Counted from the stretch's first letter, positions 1-8,274 are shown. The stretch: 33,667 nt of DNA from Hyphomicrobiales bacterium (GCA_021775835.1 JAJFHC010000293.1:1-33667), one strand, 5' to 3'. Numbers and translations are program-made. Notes: a model not told the origin generated them from the sequence alone.

Positions 1-691
1 AGTCGCCGCCCAGTGTGACCGGAAGAATGCGCTTGCGGGCAATCGATTTGTGAAACATCCGGGAAACGACTTCCTGGCCCACGTAGCAGCCTTTGTGAAA
101 ATCAATTCCCGACAACTGATCGAGATTGGCGTCATGGGGAAACAGGGTTCCGCTCTCAAAGTCGTTGCCGCCTTCGGCAATACCCGCGCTCAGGCGGTGC
201 ATCCGATAGTCATCTGCAGTCACAAGCTCCGCACCCAGATTTCCGATGGCCCGGTCAAGCGCCGCGGCTTCAGCGATCATCCGGACGCCCAGACCAGGCC
301 ATCTCGGATCCTGGCCGGCAATGGCGCCATTGTCCGGGTCTTTGCCCGTAACCGAAGGACAATCATCGCCCCACATCGCGGCCACGCCGTGGGTTTCCGA
401 CAGGTCGTCAATCTCGATTGCCGCACGCAGCCGGTAAAACATCAGGCGTTTTCGCAGGTCCACAGCCTGATTCCGGGCACAATCAATCAGAACACCATCC
501 GGTTGTCCGATGATGAAGAAGTCGAACAGGATCTTTCCCTGAGGTGTCAGCAGGGATGCATAGACGATGTCACCTGTTCCGATATCGTCGATATTGTTGG
601 TCACCAGCCCCTGGAGAAAGGGCAACGTCTCGGGCCCGCTCAAACGCAACAGGCCTCGGTCGGGCAACAGGCAGAAATTACAGTTTGTCAT
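1..691 (-). CDS. ygfZ: YgfZ/GcvT-fold folate-binding protein (3' end outside window)
   Basis: This is the N-terminal 230 codons of a YgfZ (COG0354) protein, a folate-binding relative of the glycine-cleavage T protein that supports iron-sulfur cluster assembly or repair in the cytoplasm. The family signature K-G-C-Y-x-G-Q-E is present at residues 200-207, encoded at 71-94, with the conserved Cys at 202. The N-terminus (MTNCNFCLLPDRGLLRL, then FLQGLVTNNI) fits the family. The ATG at 691 has a GGGAAG ribosome site about 7 nt upstream. The gene runs off the left edge, so its C-terminal domain is not visible. It is divergent from pyrC across a 77-bp gap. The identification is firm; the exact Fe-S client is not inferable from sequence. 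Confidence 0.93.
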   Translation of the reverse strand, partial: MTNCNFCLLPDRGLLRLSGPETLPFLQGLVTNNIDDIGTGDIVYASLLTPQGKILFDFFIIGQPDGVLIDCARNQAVDLRKRLMFYRLRAAIEIDDLSETHGVAAMWGDDCPSVTGKDPDNGAIAGQDPRWPGLGVRMIAEAAALDRAIGNLGAELVTADDYRMHRLSAGIAEGGNDFESGTLFPHDANLDQLSGIDFHKGCYVGQEVVSRMFHKSIARKRILPVTLGGD

Positions 692-703
692 TCAAATTCT
701 TCC

Positions 704-723
704 CGACACTCTTGCAAGTGTCG
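704..723. promoter_or_regulatory. Perfect 7-bp inverted repeat between ygfZ and pyrC
   Basis: CGACACT (704-710) and AGTGTCG (717-723) form a perfect inverted repeat around a 6-nt spacer. It lies 12 bp before the ygfZ start and about 45 bp before the pyrC start. It could be an operator for one or both genes, or a hairpin in either leader. No regulator can be named. Confidence 0.45.
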
Positions 724-768
724 CTAGATTTACGTAAGCCGTGCCAACCCTTCAAGGAGCATAATCAC

Positions 769-2097
769 GTGGCCACAACTTTTGACCTGATTATACACGG
801 CGGCACGGTTGTCAATCATGACGGTACCGGACAAAGAGATATAGGCATCACCGATGGACGTATAGCCGAAATCGGTGATCTGGCCGCACGAGACGCCGGC
901 GAGAAGATCAATGCCACGGGGCTTCACATCCTGCCGGGCGTGATCGACACTCAGGTCCACTTTCGCGAACCGGGCAACGAGCACAAGGAAGACCTTGAAT
1001 CTGGTGGCCGGGCAGCTGTCATGGGCGGTGTCACGGGGGTCTTCGAAATGCCGAACACCAATCCAACGACGACCACCCCGGAAGCCCTTGCCGACAAGAT
1101 CGGCCGCGCTCAACATCGCATGGCCTGTGACTTCGCCTTCTACATGGGCGGCACGCGGGAAAACGCCCATCTGCTGGGTGATCTGGAGCGGCTGCCCGGT
1201 TGCTGCGGGGTCAAGGTCTTCATGGGATCGTCCACCGGGTCGCTTCTGGTCGAAGACGACGAGGGCATTGCGTCAGTCCTGGCCAACATCAGCCGTCGCG
1301 CTGCGTTTCATTCGGAAGACGAGTTCCGCCTCAATGAGCGCAAGGGCGAGCGGATCGAGAATGATCCTGTCAGCCACCCCGTCTGGCGCGATGTGGAAAC
1401 GGCATTCCGTTGTACCAGCCGGTTACTGAGGCTGGCGCGCGAGGCGGGCAAACGCATTCATGTCCTGCATATTTCGTCAGCCGACGAAATGCCGCTGCTT
1501 GCTCGCAACAAGGACGTGGCAAGTGTCGAAGTGACCCCCAGCCATCTGACCTTGGCGGCCCCTGAAGCCTATGAGCGTCTTGGTACCAAGGCCCAGCTGA
1601 ACCCGCCGGTGCGCGACGAACATCACCGTGCCGGCATCTGGGCGGGTCTGGCCGCCGGAATTGTCGATGTCCTGGGATCCGATCATTCGCCGCATACGCT
1701 GGAGGAAAAGGCGCAAACTTATCCTGCGTCGCCGTCCGGCATGCCCGGCGTCCAGACGCTGGTGCCGGTCATGCTAGACCACGTGAACGCAGGCAGATTG
1801 TCTCTGGAGCGTTTTGTCGACCTTACCAGCCATGGCCCCAACCGTCTGTTCCAAATTGCCCGCAAAGGCCGCATCGCTACAGGCTATGACGCCGATTTCA
1901 CCATCGTCGACATGAAGGCCCAGCGGACAATCACCAATGATTGGATTGAGAGCCGCTGCGGCTGGACGCCGTTCGACGGCGTATCCGTGACAGGGTGGCC
2001 TGCCGGCACTGTCATAAGGGGACGCCGCGTGATGTGGGACGACGAGCTTGTTGACCCGGCCGGCGGGGAGGCGATGCGATTTCTCGAGACCCTGTGA
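769..2097 (+). CDS. pyrC: Dihydroorotase, Gln-containing subgroup
   Basis: Dihydroorotase interconverts N-carbamoyl-L-aspartate and L-dihydroorotate in de novo pyrimidine synthesis. The 442-residue protein is an amidohydrolase-superfamily barrel. Visible elements are V-H-F-R-E-P-G (63-69), MPNTNP (94-99), a metal-bridging Lys in GVKVFMG (K149), His181 in FHSED, His234 in VLHIS, and the catalytic Asp305 in GSDHSPH. The usual H-x-H metal motif reads Q62-x-H64. I recall this Gln as typical of one dihydroorotase subgroup that also occurs in Bacteroidetes, so it need not mean loss of function. The GTG at 769 was chosen because AAGGAGC lies 8 nt upstream and family homology begins there; the open frame extends further upstream but without homology. 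A stand-alone gene, with no pyrB or other pyr gene nearby. Confidence 0.88.
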   Translation: MATTFDLIIHGGTVVNHDGTGQRDIGITDGRIAEIGDLAARDAGEKINATGLHILPGVIDTQVHFREPGNEHKEDLESGGRAAVMGGVTGVFEMPNTNPTTTTPEALADKIGRAQHRMACDFAFYMGGTRENAHLLGDLERLPGCCGVKVFMGSSTGSLLVEDDEGIASVLANISRRAAFHSEDEFRLNERKGERIENDPVSHPVWRDVETAFRCTSRLLRLAREAGKRIHVLHISSADEMPLLARNKDVASVEVTPSHLTLAAPEAYERLGTKAQLNPPVRDEHHRAGIWAGLAAGIVDVLGSDHSPHTLEEKAQTYPASPSGMPGVQTLVPVMLDHVNAGRLSLERFVDLTSHGPNRLFQIARKGRIATGYDADFTIVDMKAQRTITNDWIESRCGWTPFDGVSVTGWPAGTVIRGRRVMWDDELVDPAGGEAMRFLETL

Positions 2098-2216
2098 CGA
2101 CTTGATTGCTAGCCAAAAATCCATCCGCTGATTCGAAAGCAAGACGGCTACCAGAGCCCGACGGAACGATGCAAAACTGCATAGAAATCGTCGATGAAAT
2201 CACGGATTCGCGGAGA

Positions 2217-2246
2217 TTGTTCCGTGTTCAATAGGAAAACTTATAC
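2217..2246 (+). promoter_or_regulatory. Possible sigma-70 promoter for pmtA
   Basis: TTGTTC (2217-2222) and TTATAC (2241-2246) are separated by 18 bp in a comparatively AT-rich stretch about 130 bp before pmtA. The match to consensus is modest, so this is only a candidate. The remaining pyrC-pmtA gap holds short imperfect dyads (for example AGGGC/GCCCT at 2260-2280) and no T-tract terminator. Confidence 0.22.
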
Positions 2247-2376
2247 AAATCAATGACATAGGGCCTAGCGCCGGAGCCCTGTCAAAGCAGTGTCGCCGCC
2301 CTAAATGTGTCGTGATTAGTCTCTATGCCTGTCGAAACTGCGAGCTGTGGTTCACGTTCAAAGGACGGACGCATCA

Positions 2377-2979
2377 ATGCGTAACGCTATTGCGAAAAAT
2401 ACGGCGAGGCATTTCGACGAAGAAATTCGTTTCTTCAGGGCATGGATCGACAAGCCCAAGGCCATGGGAGCGGTCCTGCCCACAAGTGCGACCACCGCCA
2501 ATCGCATGGCCAGTCTCATCAACCCGGAAAGCGCCGATCCTGTGCTCGAACTTGGGCCCGGGACGGGCGTCATCACCAAGGCCATTATCGCACGCAATGT
2601 GAGGCCTGAAAATTTGTACTCCGTCGAGCACACACAAGCTTTTCTGCCAATTCTCCAGGCTGATTATCCGAAGGTCAACTTCATCCACGGGGATGCTTTC
2701 CAACTGGACGAGGCATTGCCGGACTTGGGGAGCCAGCGATTTGACACGGTTGTTTCCGCGGTTCCCTTGCTTAACTTCCCGGTTGAACGACGTGTCGATT
2801 TTTTGAACAGCCTGTTTGACCGGCTTAATCCTGGGCGTCCGGTCGTACAGATATCTTATGGTCCGGTATCGCCCATTCCTCCGGACTGGACGACCTACTC
2901 GGTGGAACCGTTTGACTGGATGTTCAGAAACCTGCCACCCGCACGCTTGTGGGTGTATCGCAAGATCCAGACGCAGTGA
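2377..2979 (+). CDS. pmtA: Phosphatidylethanolamine N-methyltransferase, PmtA type
   Basis: PmtA transfers methyl groups from S-adenosylmethionine to phosphatidylethanolamine in three steps to give phosphatidylcholine at the inner membrane. The 200-residue soluble protein has the short rhizobial PmtA layout: an N-terminal basic helix (FDEEIRFFRAWIDKP), the GAVLPTS segment, SAM motif I as LELGPGTGVITKAI, GDAF with an acidic residue after it, SAVPLLNFP, and the C-terminal GRPVVQISYGP followed by NLPPARLWVYR. These closely resemble the Agrobacterium/Sinorhizobium enzyme as I remember it. The ATG at 2377 follows AAAGGA by about 10 nt and is preferred over an in-frame GTG at 2347. It converges on the hydrolase at 3035. 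The call is strong on motif order; the number of methylations performed is inferred from the family. Confidence 0.92.
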   Translation: MRNAIAKNTARHFDEEIRFFRAWIDKPKAMGAVLPTSATTANRMASLINPESADPVLELGPGTGVITKAIIARNVRPENLYSVEHTQAFLPILQADYPKVNFIHGDAFQLDEALPDLGSQRFDTVVSAVPLLNFPVERRVDFLNSLFDRLNPGRPVVQISYGPVSPIPPDWTTYSVEPFDWMFRNLPPARLWVYRKIQTQ

Positions 2980-3034
2980 ATTTCCGAACCCGCCGGTAGG
3001 GAACGGATACGGTTTCCAGGAATCTCAGAACGGC

Positions 3035-3958
3035 TCAGCAACCGTTAAGGAATGATTTCGTCAGTTCCGAAAACTCCGGTGTTCTGAGATAACCGTATGA
3101 CTTGTGGTAGTTCCTGTCGGCTTTTTTCTCGCCCTTTTTCTTGATCCGGTAGTCGTTGAAAACCAGGTCGTCCCTGCAGCGGATCTTGTGCTTGTTCGCG
3201 GCATAGTCATCGGAGAGATGGACGTCGAGTGCCACTGGATCCTTGCGGTCTGCAAAATTTGTCCATCCGCCCCTGACAACCGTTGGTGTGCGTACCCGTT
3301 CATTCTCTGCACCACGGTGGGTGAACTCCTTGATAATCTTGCCCTTCACGTGGGGCAGGCCCAGTGGCGAGCCGATCGTTACAAACTGATCCACCTTGAA
3401 TCTTGGATGGGTCTGGCCCAGAAGCGTGAGGACGTCATAGGCAACGATGCTGCCCATTGAATGGGCTACCAGCATGATCCTGCGGTCTTTGGCGGCCAAG
3501 AGCTTCTCTGTCAGATGAGACCGCAGCTTACGCTGAATCGTCTTGTCCTTGTAGTAGAAGTTGAGGTCCTTGAGCAACTTGCCGAGGAACGCGTCAGCGA
3601 GCGAATTGAATCCAAACCGTTCTTTCAGGAAATCGAGACTCTCTCCACCTAAATCGAGTGCAGCGGACTTGAAGCCATCCCACTTGCTGTCTTCCTTGCG
3701 TTCGAGAGATTTTGGAAAGGCTGGGACATAGGGCTCGGTATTGAACAACGCGTCAAAATGAAAAGCCTTGTCGTCGTGAAGCGGGGTTTTGTAGAGCTTG
3801 TCCGCCCAATACACCATTTCAAACGGGGCCTGAGGATCCGCCATGCTCAAATTTTTCTCCAGGCCCTCCGCGATTGACTTTTCCCAGAAAACACTGAGGA
3901 CGTCCTCTGGCGGTTTGTTTGCAAGTCCGTGAATTCCAATAATCAGGGGATCGCTCAT
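3035..3958 (-). CDS. Alpha/beta hydrolase of unknown substrate
   Basis: This 307-residue protein has an alpha/beta-hydrolase layout: an oxyanion strand-loop IIGIHGLANKP near the N-terminus (residues 6-16), a nucleophile elbow A-H-S-M-G-S with Ser167, a probable acid at Asp240 (DRKDP), and a probable catalytic His285 (NYHKSYGYL). Residues 50-155 form a Lys-rich helical insert that may act as a lid. There is no signal peptide or membrane segment, so it is probably cytoplasmic. It could be a lipase, esterase or acyltransferase; the substrate cannot be told. The convergent pmtA neighbour makes a phospholipid substrate conceivable but does not show it. The ATG at 3958 starts directly in the conserved N-terminal strand. 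Confidence 0.75.
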   Translation of the reverse strand: MSDPLIIGIHGLANKPPEDVLSVFWEKSIAEGLEKNLSMADPQAPFEMVYWADKLYKTPLHDDKAFHFDALFNTEPYVPAFPKSLERKEDSKWDGFKSAALDLGGESLDFLKERFGFNSLADAFLGKLLKDLNFYYKDKTIQRKLRSHLTEKLLAAKDRRIMLVAHSMGSIVAYDVLTLLGQTHPRFKVDQFVTIGSPLGLPHVKGKIIKEFTHRGAENERVRTPTVVRGGWTNFADRKDPVALDVHLSDDYAANKHKIRCRDDLVFNDYRIKKKGEKKADRNYHKSYGYLRTPEFSELTKSFLNGC

Positions 3959-3993
3959 GTCTCTGCCTTTGTTGTTCGGTCGGAGTGGGCAGA

Positions 3994-4038
3994 AGGATAA
4001 ACATTAGAAAAATGTGTCAACATTATGTGTGATGTTTA
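3994..4038 (-). promoter_or_regulatory. Possible promoter and operator of the alpha/beta hydrolase
   Basis: On the minus strand a perfect TTGACA (plus 4015-4020) precedes TATCCT (plus 3994-3999) by 15 bp, shorter than ideal. The region is bracketed by the inverted repeat TAAACAT (3998-4004) / ATGTTTA (4032-4038), with AACAT repeated inside. An operator overlapping the promoter is possible; there is no local regulator gene. Confidence 0.3.
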
Positions 4039-4141
4039 GAGGAAGATAATTGTTGGGATGTTGTTGCCTGTATATTTCAGATTTGGAAGGAGTATTGATC
4101 TGGAGTGCATGTTTTTGCTTGGTTCGTTGCAGCGAGGTTAA

Positions 4142-4155
4142 ACACCGCGCGGTGT
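4142..4155. promoter_or_regulatory. Perfect 14-bp palindrome ACACCGCGCGGTGT
   Basis: The sequence equals its own reverse complement over 14 bp. It lies 66 bp upstream of the TTGACA element of the flavoprotein/MttB operon and about 185 bp upstream of the hydrolase. Its size and placement suit a dimeric activator or repressor site. No such regulator is encoded nearby, so the binding protein is unknown. Confidence 0.4.
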
Positions 4156-4221
4156 AACTGTGTCCGGCAGGCCGGTAACTCGCGTGACTGTAGCGCAACT
4201 CTTTCGGTGAATTTTTTCGCT

Positions 4222-4251
4222 TTGACAAGACGGAACCCTCCGACTGACACT
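4222..4251 (+). promoter_or_regulatory. Possible promoter of the flavoprotein/MttB operon
   Basis: A consensus TTGACA (4222-4227) is followed after 18 bp by GACACT (4246-4251), a poor -10. It lies about 40 bp before the start codon. The perfect -35 is the main support. Confidence 0.3.
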
Positions 4252-4288
4252 CAATTCAACGACAGGAATTGGCAGAAGGGGAGTCCTC

Positions 4289-6733
4289 ATGCAGTCTCAT
4301 GCAAGAGTGGTTGTCATTGGTGGCGGGTGTGTCGGTGCGAACATTCTCTACAGTCTCGCCCACCGCGGTTGGACCGACGTCTGTCTGCTAGAACGAACAG
4401 AGCTGACCGCCGGGTCGACCTGGCATGCAGCAGGTCTCATTCCGGTCTACAGTTTCAGCTACAAGTTTGGCCGGCTGATTGCCAAGACGATCGAGATCTA
4501 CGAGGGGCTTGAAGCCGAAACCGGTCAGGCGGTGGGATGGCACAAATGCGGTCAGTTGAGAGTCGCCAACACGCCCGATCGCATGGATGAGTATCTCAGC
4601 TATGCATCGATCGCCGAAACCCAGGGCGTGCGCGCAGAGATTCTTAACCCGGAACAGACTGTCGACCTGTGGCCGCTGATGAAACGCTCGCCCGATCTTT
4701 TGGGCGCGGTTTACAACCCCGATGACGGCCACATCGCCCCCGCCGATGTCACCCAGGCGTTGGCGAAAGGCGCGCGCAATCTGGGCGCTCAAATACACCG
4801 CAACACGGAAGTCCTGAGCGTGGCGCAGAAACCCAACGGAGAATGGCTGGTGAAGACCAACCAGGGGGATATCACCTGCGAGCATCTCGTGACAGCCACC
4901 GGCAACTACATCCAGCAAACCGCTGCCATGCTCAGGATTGCGTTGCCGGGGTTTCCGGTGGTTCATCAGTACTGGGTCACCGAAACCGTGCCTGCCGTGC
5001 GTGAACGCCAGAAACAGGGCCTGCCTGAACTCCCTGTTCTGCGCAACGAGGCGATCAATGGGTATGTCCGTGAGGAACGCGACGGCCTCATGTTCGGGCC
5101 TTATGAGCAGCCACATCGGCTTGAACATTTCGCCCGCGACGGCGTGCCTGAATGGTTCGGGGCAGATCTCCTGGCCGAGGACATGGAATCGGTGGAGGAG
5201 AACTGGGCGGCTGGTCTGGAACTCGTGCCGGTTCTGGGCGAAGTCGGCATTCAGAGCAACGTCCGCGGCCCGATCTGTGTGTCCCCCGACAACCTGCCTC
5301 TGTGCGGGCCGGCCTGGGGAAAGAAGAACCTCTGGCTCGCTGAAGCTTTTTCGGGCGGCATTCTTATGGGCGGCGGCATCGGCCATGAGCTCGCAAACTG
5401 GATCATCGATGGAGAGCCTCACGTTGATTTGTCGGAAGTCGACCCCAGGCGTTTCGGCGACTATGCCAACAAGGTCTGGACAGGACACAAGAACAAGGAA
5501 ACCTTTGGCCACAATTTCGGAATGCACTATCCAGGCTACGAGTGGCCGGAAGCCCGTCCGGCCAAGACAATGCCCTGCTACGACAAGCTGACGGCCCAAG
5601 GCGCGGTCTGGGGCGCGGTTTATGGCTGGGAGGTGCCAAACTGGTTCGCTCCCGAGGGCGTTGAGCCGCGCGATGAATGGAGTTACCGCACCTTCAACTG
5701 CTTGCCTCACGTGGCGGACGAATGCCATGCGGTGCGCGCGGCTGTAGGGTTGATAGACATGACCCCCATGGCAAAATTTGAGGTGTCTGGGCCGGGGGCG
5801 GAAGCCTGGCTCAACCGCATTCTTGCCAATGCCATGCCGAAACGGCCCGGCGGAATTGTTCTGGCGCACTTTCTCACCCGCAAGGGCACCGTCAGAGCGG
5901 AATTCACGGTCACCCGTCTTGACGATGACAGCTTCTACCTGGTTGGCACACCGCGTGGCGAGAGGCATGATTTCGACATTCTTTTCAAGGAGTTGCCCGG
6001 GGACAACAGCGTTACATTGCGCAATGCGACCATGGAGCGGGGCTGTTTCACCGTGGTCGGTCCCAACGCTCGAAAACTGCTGGAGCCGTTCGTGGATGCC
6101 GACATCGGCAATGAAGGATTCCGCTGGATGACCGGCCGGTCCGTGACCGTCGGCCTCGCCTCCGATGTGCGCATGATGCGGGTCAACTACGAAGGTGAAC
6201 TGGGGTGGGAGCTTTATCATCCGATTTGCTACGCCCACCATCTGTACGACGAACTGACGAAGGCTGGAGTGGAGCATGGCTTGAAGCACGTCGGTTACCG
6301 GGCGATCGAGTCGCTGCGCCTTGAGAAATCCTACCGGGCCATGTACCGCGACATGGATGTCGAACACACGGCATTCGAGAGCGGCCTTGATCGTTTCGTC
6401 AAACTCGACAAGGGCGACTTTACCGGACGCGAAGCGCTTGTCAGTCAACAGGCGAAGGGCTTTGAGAAACGCCTGGTAACGCTCAGGGTCGAGACCGTCG
6501 ATGCCGATGCCTTCATGAACGAAGCCGTCTACCGAGAGGGCAAGCTGGTCGGACGTGTGACCTCTGGGGCCACTTCGCACAGCTTTGGCGCCTGTCTGTC
6601 CATGGCATATCTGGACACCGACAACGCCGCGGTGGGAACCGAACTTGAAATTCCACTTCTGGGAGAACGCCGTGCTGCCACGGTAATCGAAGACTCTCCC
6701 TACGACCCGACCAACGAAAGACCTCGCATGTAG
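4289..6733 (+). CDS. Dimethylglycine/sarcosine dehydrogenase-like flavoprotein (DAO-GcvT fusion)
   Basis: Enzymes of this family oxidatively remove an N-methyl group with FAD and pass the one-carbon unit to tetrahydrofolate bound by a GcvT-like half. The 814 residues show a DAO flavin domain (about 5-370) with VVIGGGCVGA at 8-17, and STWHAAG at 43-49, whose His46 matches the covalently flavinylated His of dimethylglycine dehydrogenase. A linker domain follows (about 370-430), then GCV_T (about 440-700) with NYEGELGWELY and GYRAIESLRLEKSYR, then GCV_T C-terminal barrel (about 715-805). Length is normal for the family. The ATG at 4289 follows GGGGAG. The downstream mttB-like gene begins 11 bp after its stop, so the two probably act together on methylated amines. 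The substrate could be dimethylglycine, sarcosine or another N-methyl compound. Confidence 0.87.
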   Translation: MQSHARVVVIGGGCVGANILYSLAHRGWTDVCLLERTELTAGSTWHAAGLIPVYSFSYKFGRLIAKTIEIYEGLEAETGQAVGWHKCGQLRVANTPDRMDEYLSYASIAETQGVRAEILNPEQTVDLWPLMKRSPDLLGAVYNPDDGHIAPADVTQALAKGARNLGAQIHRNTEVLSVAQKPNGEWLVKTNQGDITCEHLVTATGNYIQQTAAMLRIALPGFPVVHQYWVTETVPAVRERQKQGLPELPVLRNEAINGYVREERDGLMFGPYEQPHRLEHFARDGVPEWFGADLLAEDMESVEENWAAGLELVPVLGEVGIQSNVRGPICVSPDNLPLCGPAWGKKNLWLAEAFSGGILMGGGIGHELANWIIDGEPHVDLSEVDPRRFGDYANKVWTGHKNKETFGHNFGMHYPGYEWPEARPAKTMPCYDKLTAQGAVWGAVYGWEVPNWFAPEGVEPRDEWSYRTFNCLPHVADECHAVRAAVGLIDMTPMAKFEVSGPGAEAWLNRILANAMPKRPGGIVLAHFLTRKGTVRAEFTVTRLDDDSFYLVGTPRGERHDFDILFKELPGDNSVTLRNATMERGCFTVVGPNARKLLEPFVDADIGNEGFRWMTGRSVTVGLASDVRMMRVNYEGELGWELYHPICYAHHLYDELTKAGVEHGLKHVGYRAIESLRLEKSYRAMYRDMDVEHTAFESGLDRFVKLDKGDFTGREALVSQQAKGFEKRLVTLRVETVDADAFMNEAVYREGKLVGRVTSGATSHSFGACLSMAYLDTDNAAVGTELEIPLLGERRAATVIEDSPYDPTNERPRM

Positions 6734-6744
6734 GAGCCTGGATC

Positions 6745-8274
6745 ATGACCATCCCCGACCCCGATCTCAAACGCCGCGGCGGTCGATCGGCGCGCAAGGC
6801 AAAACGGGCAGAGGCAGCCTTTGTTCATCACCCGACACTGGTCCGCGACGTGCCGTTGTACGAGGTCACCAACGGGGAAGGTGTGGAGATGATCCACGAG
6901 CTTGCCATGCGTATCGTTGAAGAACTGGGTGTCGAGTTTCGCGATGACGAGTCTCTCGATATCTGGAAGACAACCGATGCGCTGATTGACGGTAACAAGG
7001 TGCGTATCGGTCGAGAAACCCTCTTGGCCCTGGTCGGGGAAGCGCCGGCATCATTTACCCATCATGCCCGCAACCCGGACCGTACGGTCACGGTCGGCGG
7101 TTCAAACATGGTCATCGCTCCGTCTTACGGGCCGCCCTTCGTACTTGATCTTGACGGGGTGCGCAGGCATGCCACGCTGGACGACCTGAACGCCCTGCAG
7201 AAGCTCAATCATTTGGCTGCCAGCGTACACATCGCCGGAGGCCCGATCGTCGAACCGGTCGATGTGCCCGTGCCCCACCGTCACATGCACATGGCCTACA
7301 GTGGCCTAAAATACTCCGACAAGCCGATAATCGGCAATGTCGCGTCGGCAGACCGTGCCCGCGACACCATCGAAATGTGCAAGATCGTGTTCGGGGAGAA
7401 CTTTGCCACCAACAATTGCTGCACCACGTCCCTGATCAATTCGAACTCACCGCTGGTCTGGGATCAGACCATGCTCGAAGCCCTGAAGATCTATGCTGCC
7501 AACAATCATGCGGTCTTGTGCTCCCCGTTTTCCATGGCGGCGGCATCGACTCCGGCCAGCAATGTAGGCACCATGGCCGTGGTCACGGCAGAGGCGCTGA
7601 TGGCGATTGCGTTTGCCCAGATCATCCGGCCGGGTTCACCAATGTTGTTTGGAGTCCCGGCCATGACCGTGGCGCTCAATACCGGCGCGCCCGTCCATGG
7701 CAGTCCGGATTCGGCAACCGTCCAGTTCCTCGCCGGCGCCATGGCGAGGCGTTATAAAGTGCCGCACCGGGCGATCGCCAATTGCGCCACCTCAAAGACA
7801 CCGGACATGCAGGCTGGGTTTGATTCCATGTGGGGTCTTTTCCCCTCGTTTCTTGCGGGCGCCAACTGGATCACCATGGCCGGCGGTATGATCGAGGGAA
7901 CGCTGGGGCTGAGTTATGCCAAGACAGTTCTCGATTTCGAACAGGTCGATGCATTCTATCATTTCATGAACGGATGCCGCTTCGATGACCTTGACGAAAT
8001 TTTCGAAACCATTCGGGAAGTAGGGCCCGGTGGACATTTTCTGGGGGCCGCTCACACCAGGAAATCCAATCTCTTCATCTTCCCCTCACAGGATAATGGC
8101 ACGTTTGAGCAGTGGGAAATCGACGGTCACAAACAGTCCAACGAGGTTGGAATAGAAAAGGCCAAAGCCTGGCTTGAACACTACGAGCCGCCGCCGATCG
8201 ATGACGTGCTCGACGGAGCTTTGTGCGATTTTATTGCCAGGCGCGAGAGCGAACTGCCGTCGAAGGTCGCGTGA
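6745..8274 (+). CDS. MttB-family (trimethylamine methyltransferase-like) methyltransferase, no pyrrolysine
   Basis: COG5598/MttB proteins move a methyl group from an amine to a corrinoid protein. True TMA methyltransferase carries pyrrolysine at an in-frame amber codon, while relatives without it (such as MtgB for glycine betaine) use quaternary amines. This gene has 509 uninterrupted sense codons. Family features seen are LAMRIVEELGVEF near residue 60, a segment GPPFVLDLDGVRR, GLKYSDKPIIGN (about 190-200), the Ser/Ala-rich barrel region SMAAASTPASN, and the C-terminal GPGGHFLGAAHT. The ribosome site TAGGAG overlaps the stop codon of the upstream flavoprotein. No corrinoid-binding protein or reductive activator is present in the window. 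Quaternary-amine demethylation is an inference; the family call is firm. Confidence 0.85.
   Translation: MTIPDPDLKRRGGRSARKAKRAEAAFVHHPTLVRDVPLYEVTNGEGVEMIHELAMRIVEELGVEFRDDESLDIWKTTDALIDGNKVRIGRETLLALVGEAPASFTHHARNPDRTVTVGGSNMVIAPSYGPPFVLDLDGVRRHATLDDLNALQKLNHLAASVHIAGGPIVEPVDVPVPHRHMHMAYSGLKYSDKPIIGNVASADRARDTIEMCKIVFGENFATNNCCTTSLINSNSPLVWDQTMLEALKIYAANNHAVLCSPFSMAAASTPASNVGTMAVVTAEALMAIAFAQIIRPGSPMLFGVPAMTVALNTGAPVHGSPDSATVQFLAGAMARRYKVPHRAIANCATSKTPDMQAGFDSMWGLFPSFLAGANWITMAGGMIEGTLGLSYAKTVLDFEQVDAFYHFMNGCRFDDLDEIFETIREVGPGGHFLGAAHTRKSNLFIFPSQDNGTFEQWEIDGHKQSNEVGIEKAKAWLEHYEPPPIDDVLDGALCDFIARRESELPSKVA

Larger units (their letters stand above)
3959..4288. other. 330-bp AT-richer divergent intergenic region
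   Basis: This gap separates two divergent genes, the hydrolase and the flavoprotein. It holds a dyad and possible promoter for the hydrolase (3994-4038), a perfect 14-bp palindrome (4142-4155), and a TTGACA element before the flavoprotein (4222). No RNA gene was recognised. A 74-codon minus-strand frame (4004-4228) is not convincing as a gene. Confidence 0.6.

Noticed and set aside
4004..4228. 74-codon minus-strand frame with a GGAGGG-like site before a TTG
   Set aside because: The product is low-complexity and polar with no motif, it needs a TTG start, and it covers the palindrome and promoter-like elements. A small gene cannot be fully excluded.
4388..6580. A 730-codon open frame on the minus strand
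   Set aside because: It lies opposite the flavoprotein gene, whose domains and motifs are unambiguous. Long antisense frames are common in GC-rich genes with this codon phase.
6745..8274. Pyrrolysine-type trimethylamine methyltransferase
   Set aside because: There is no in-frame TAG within the gene and no pyl genes in the window.
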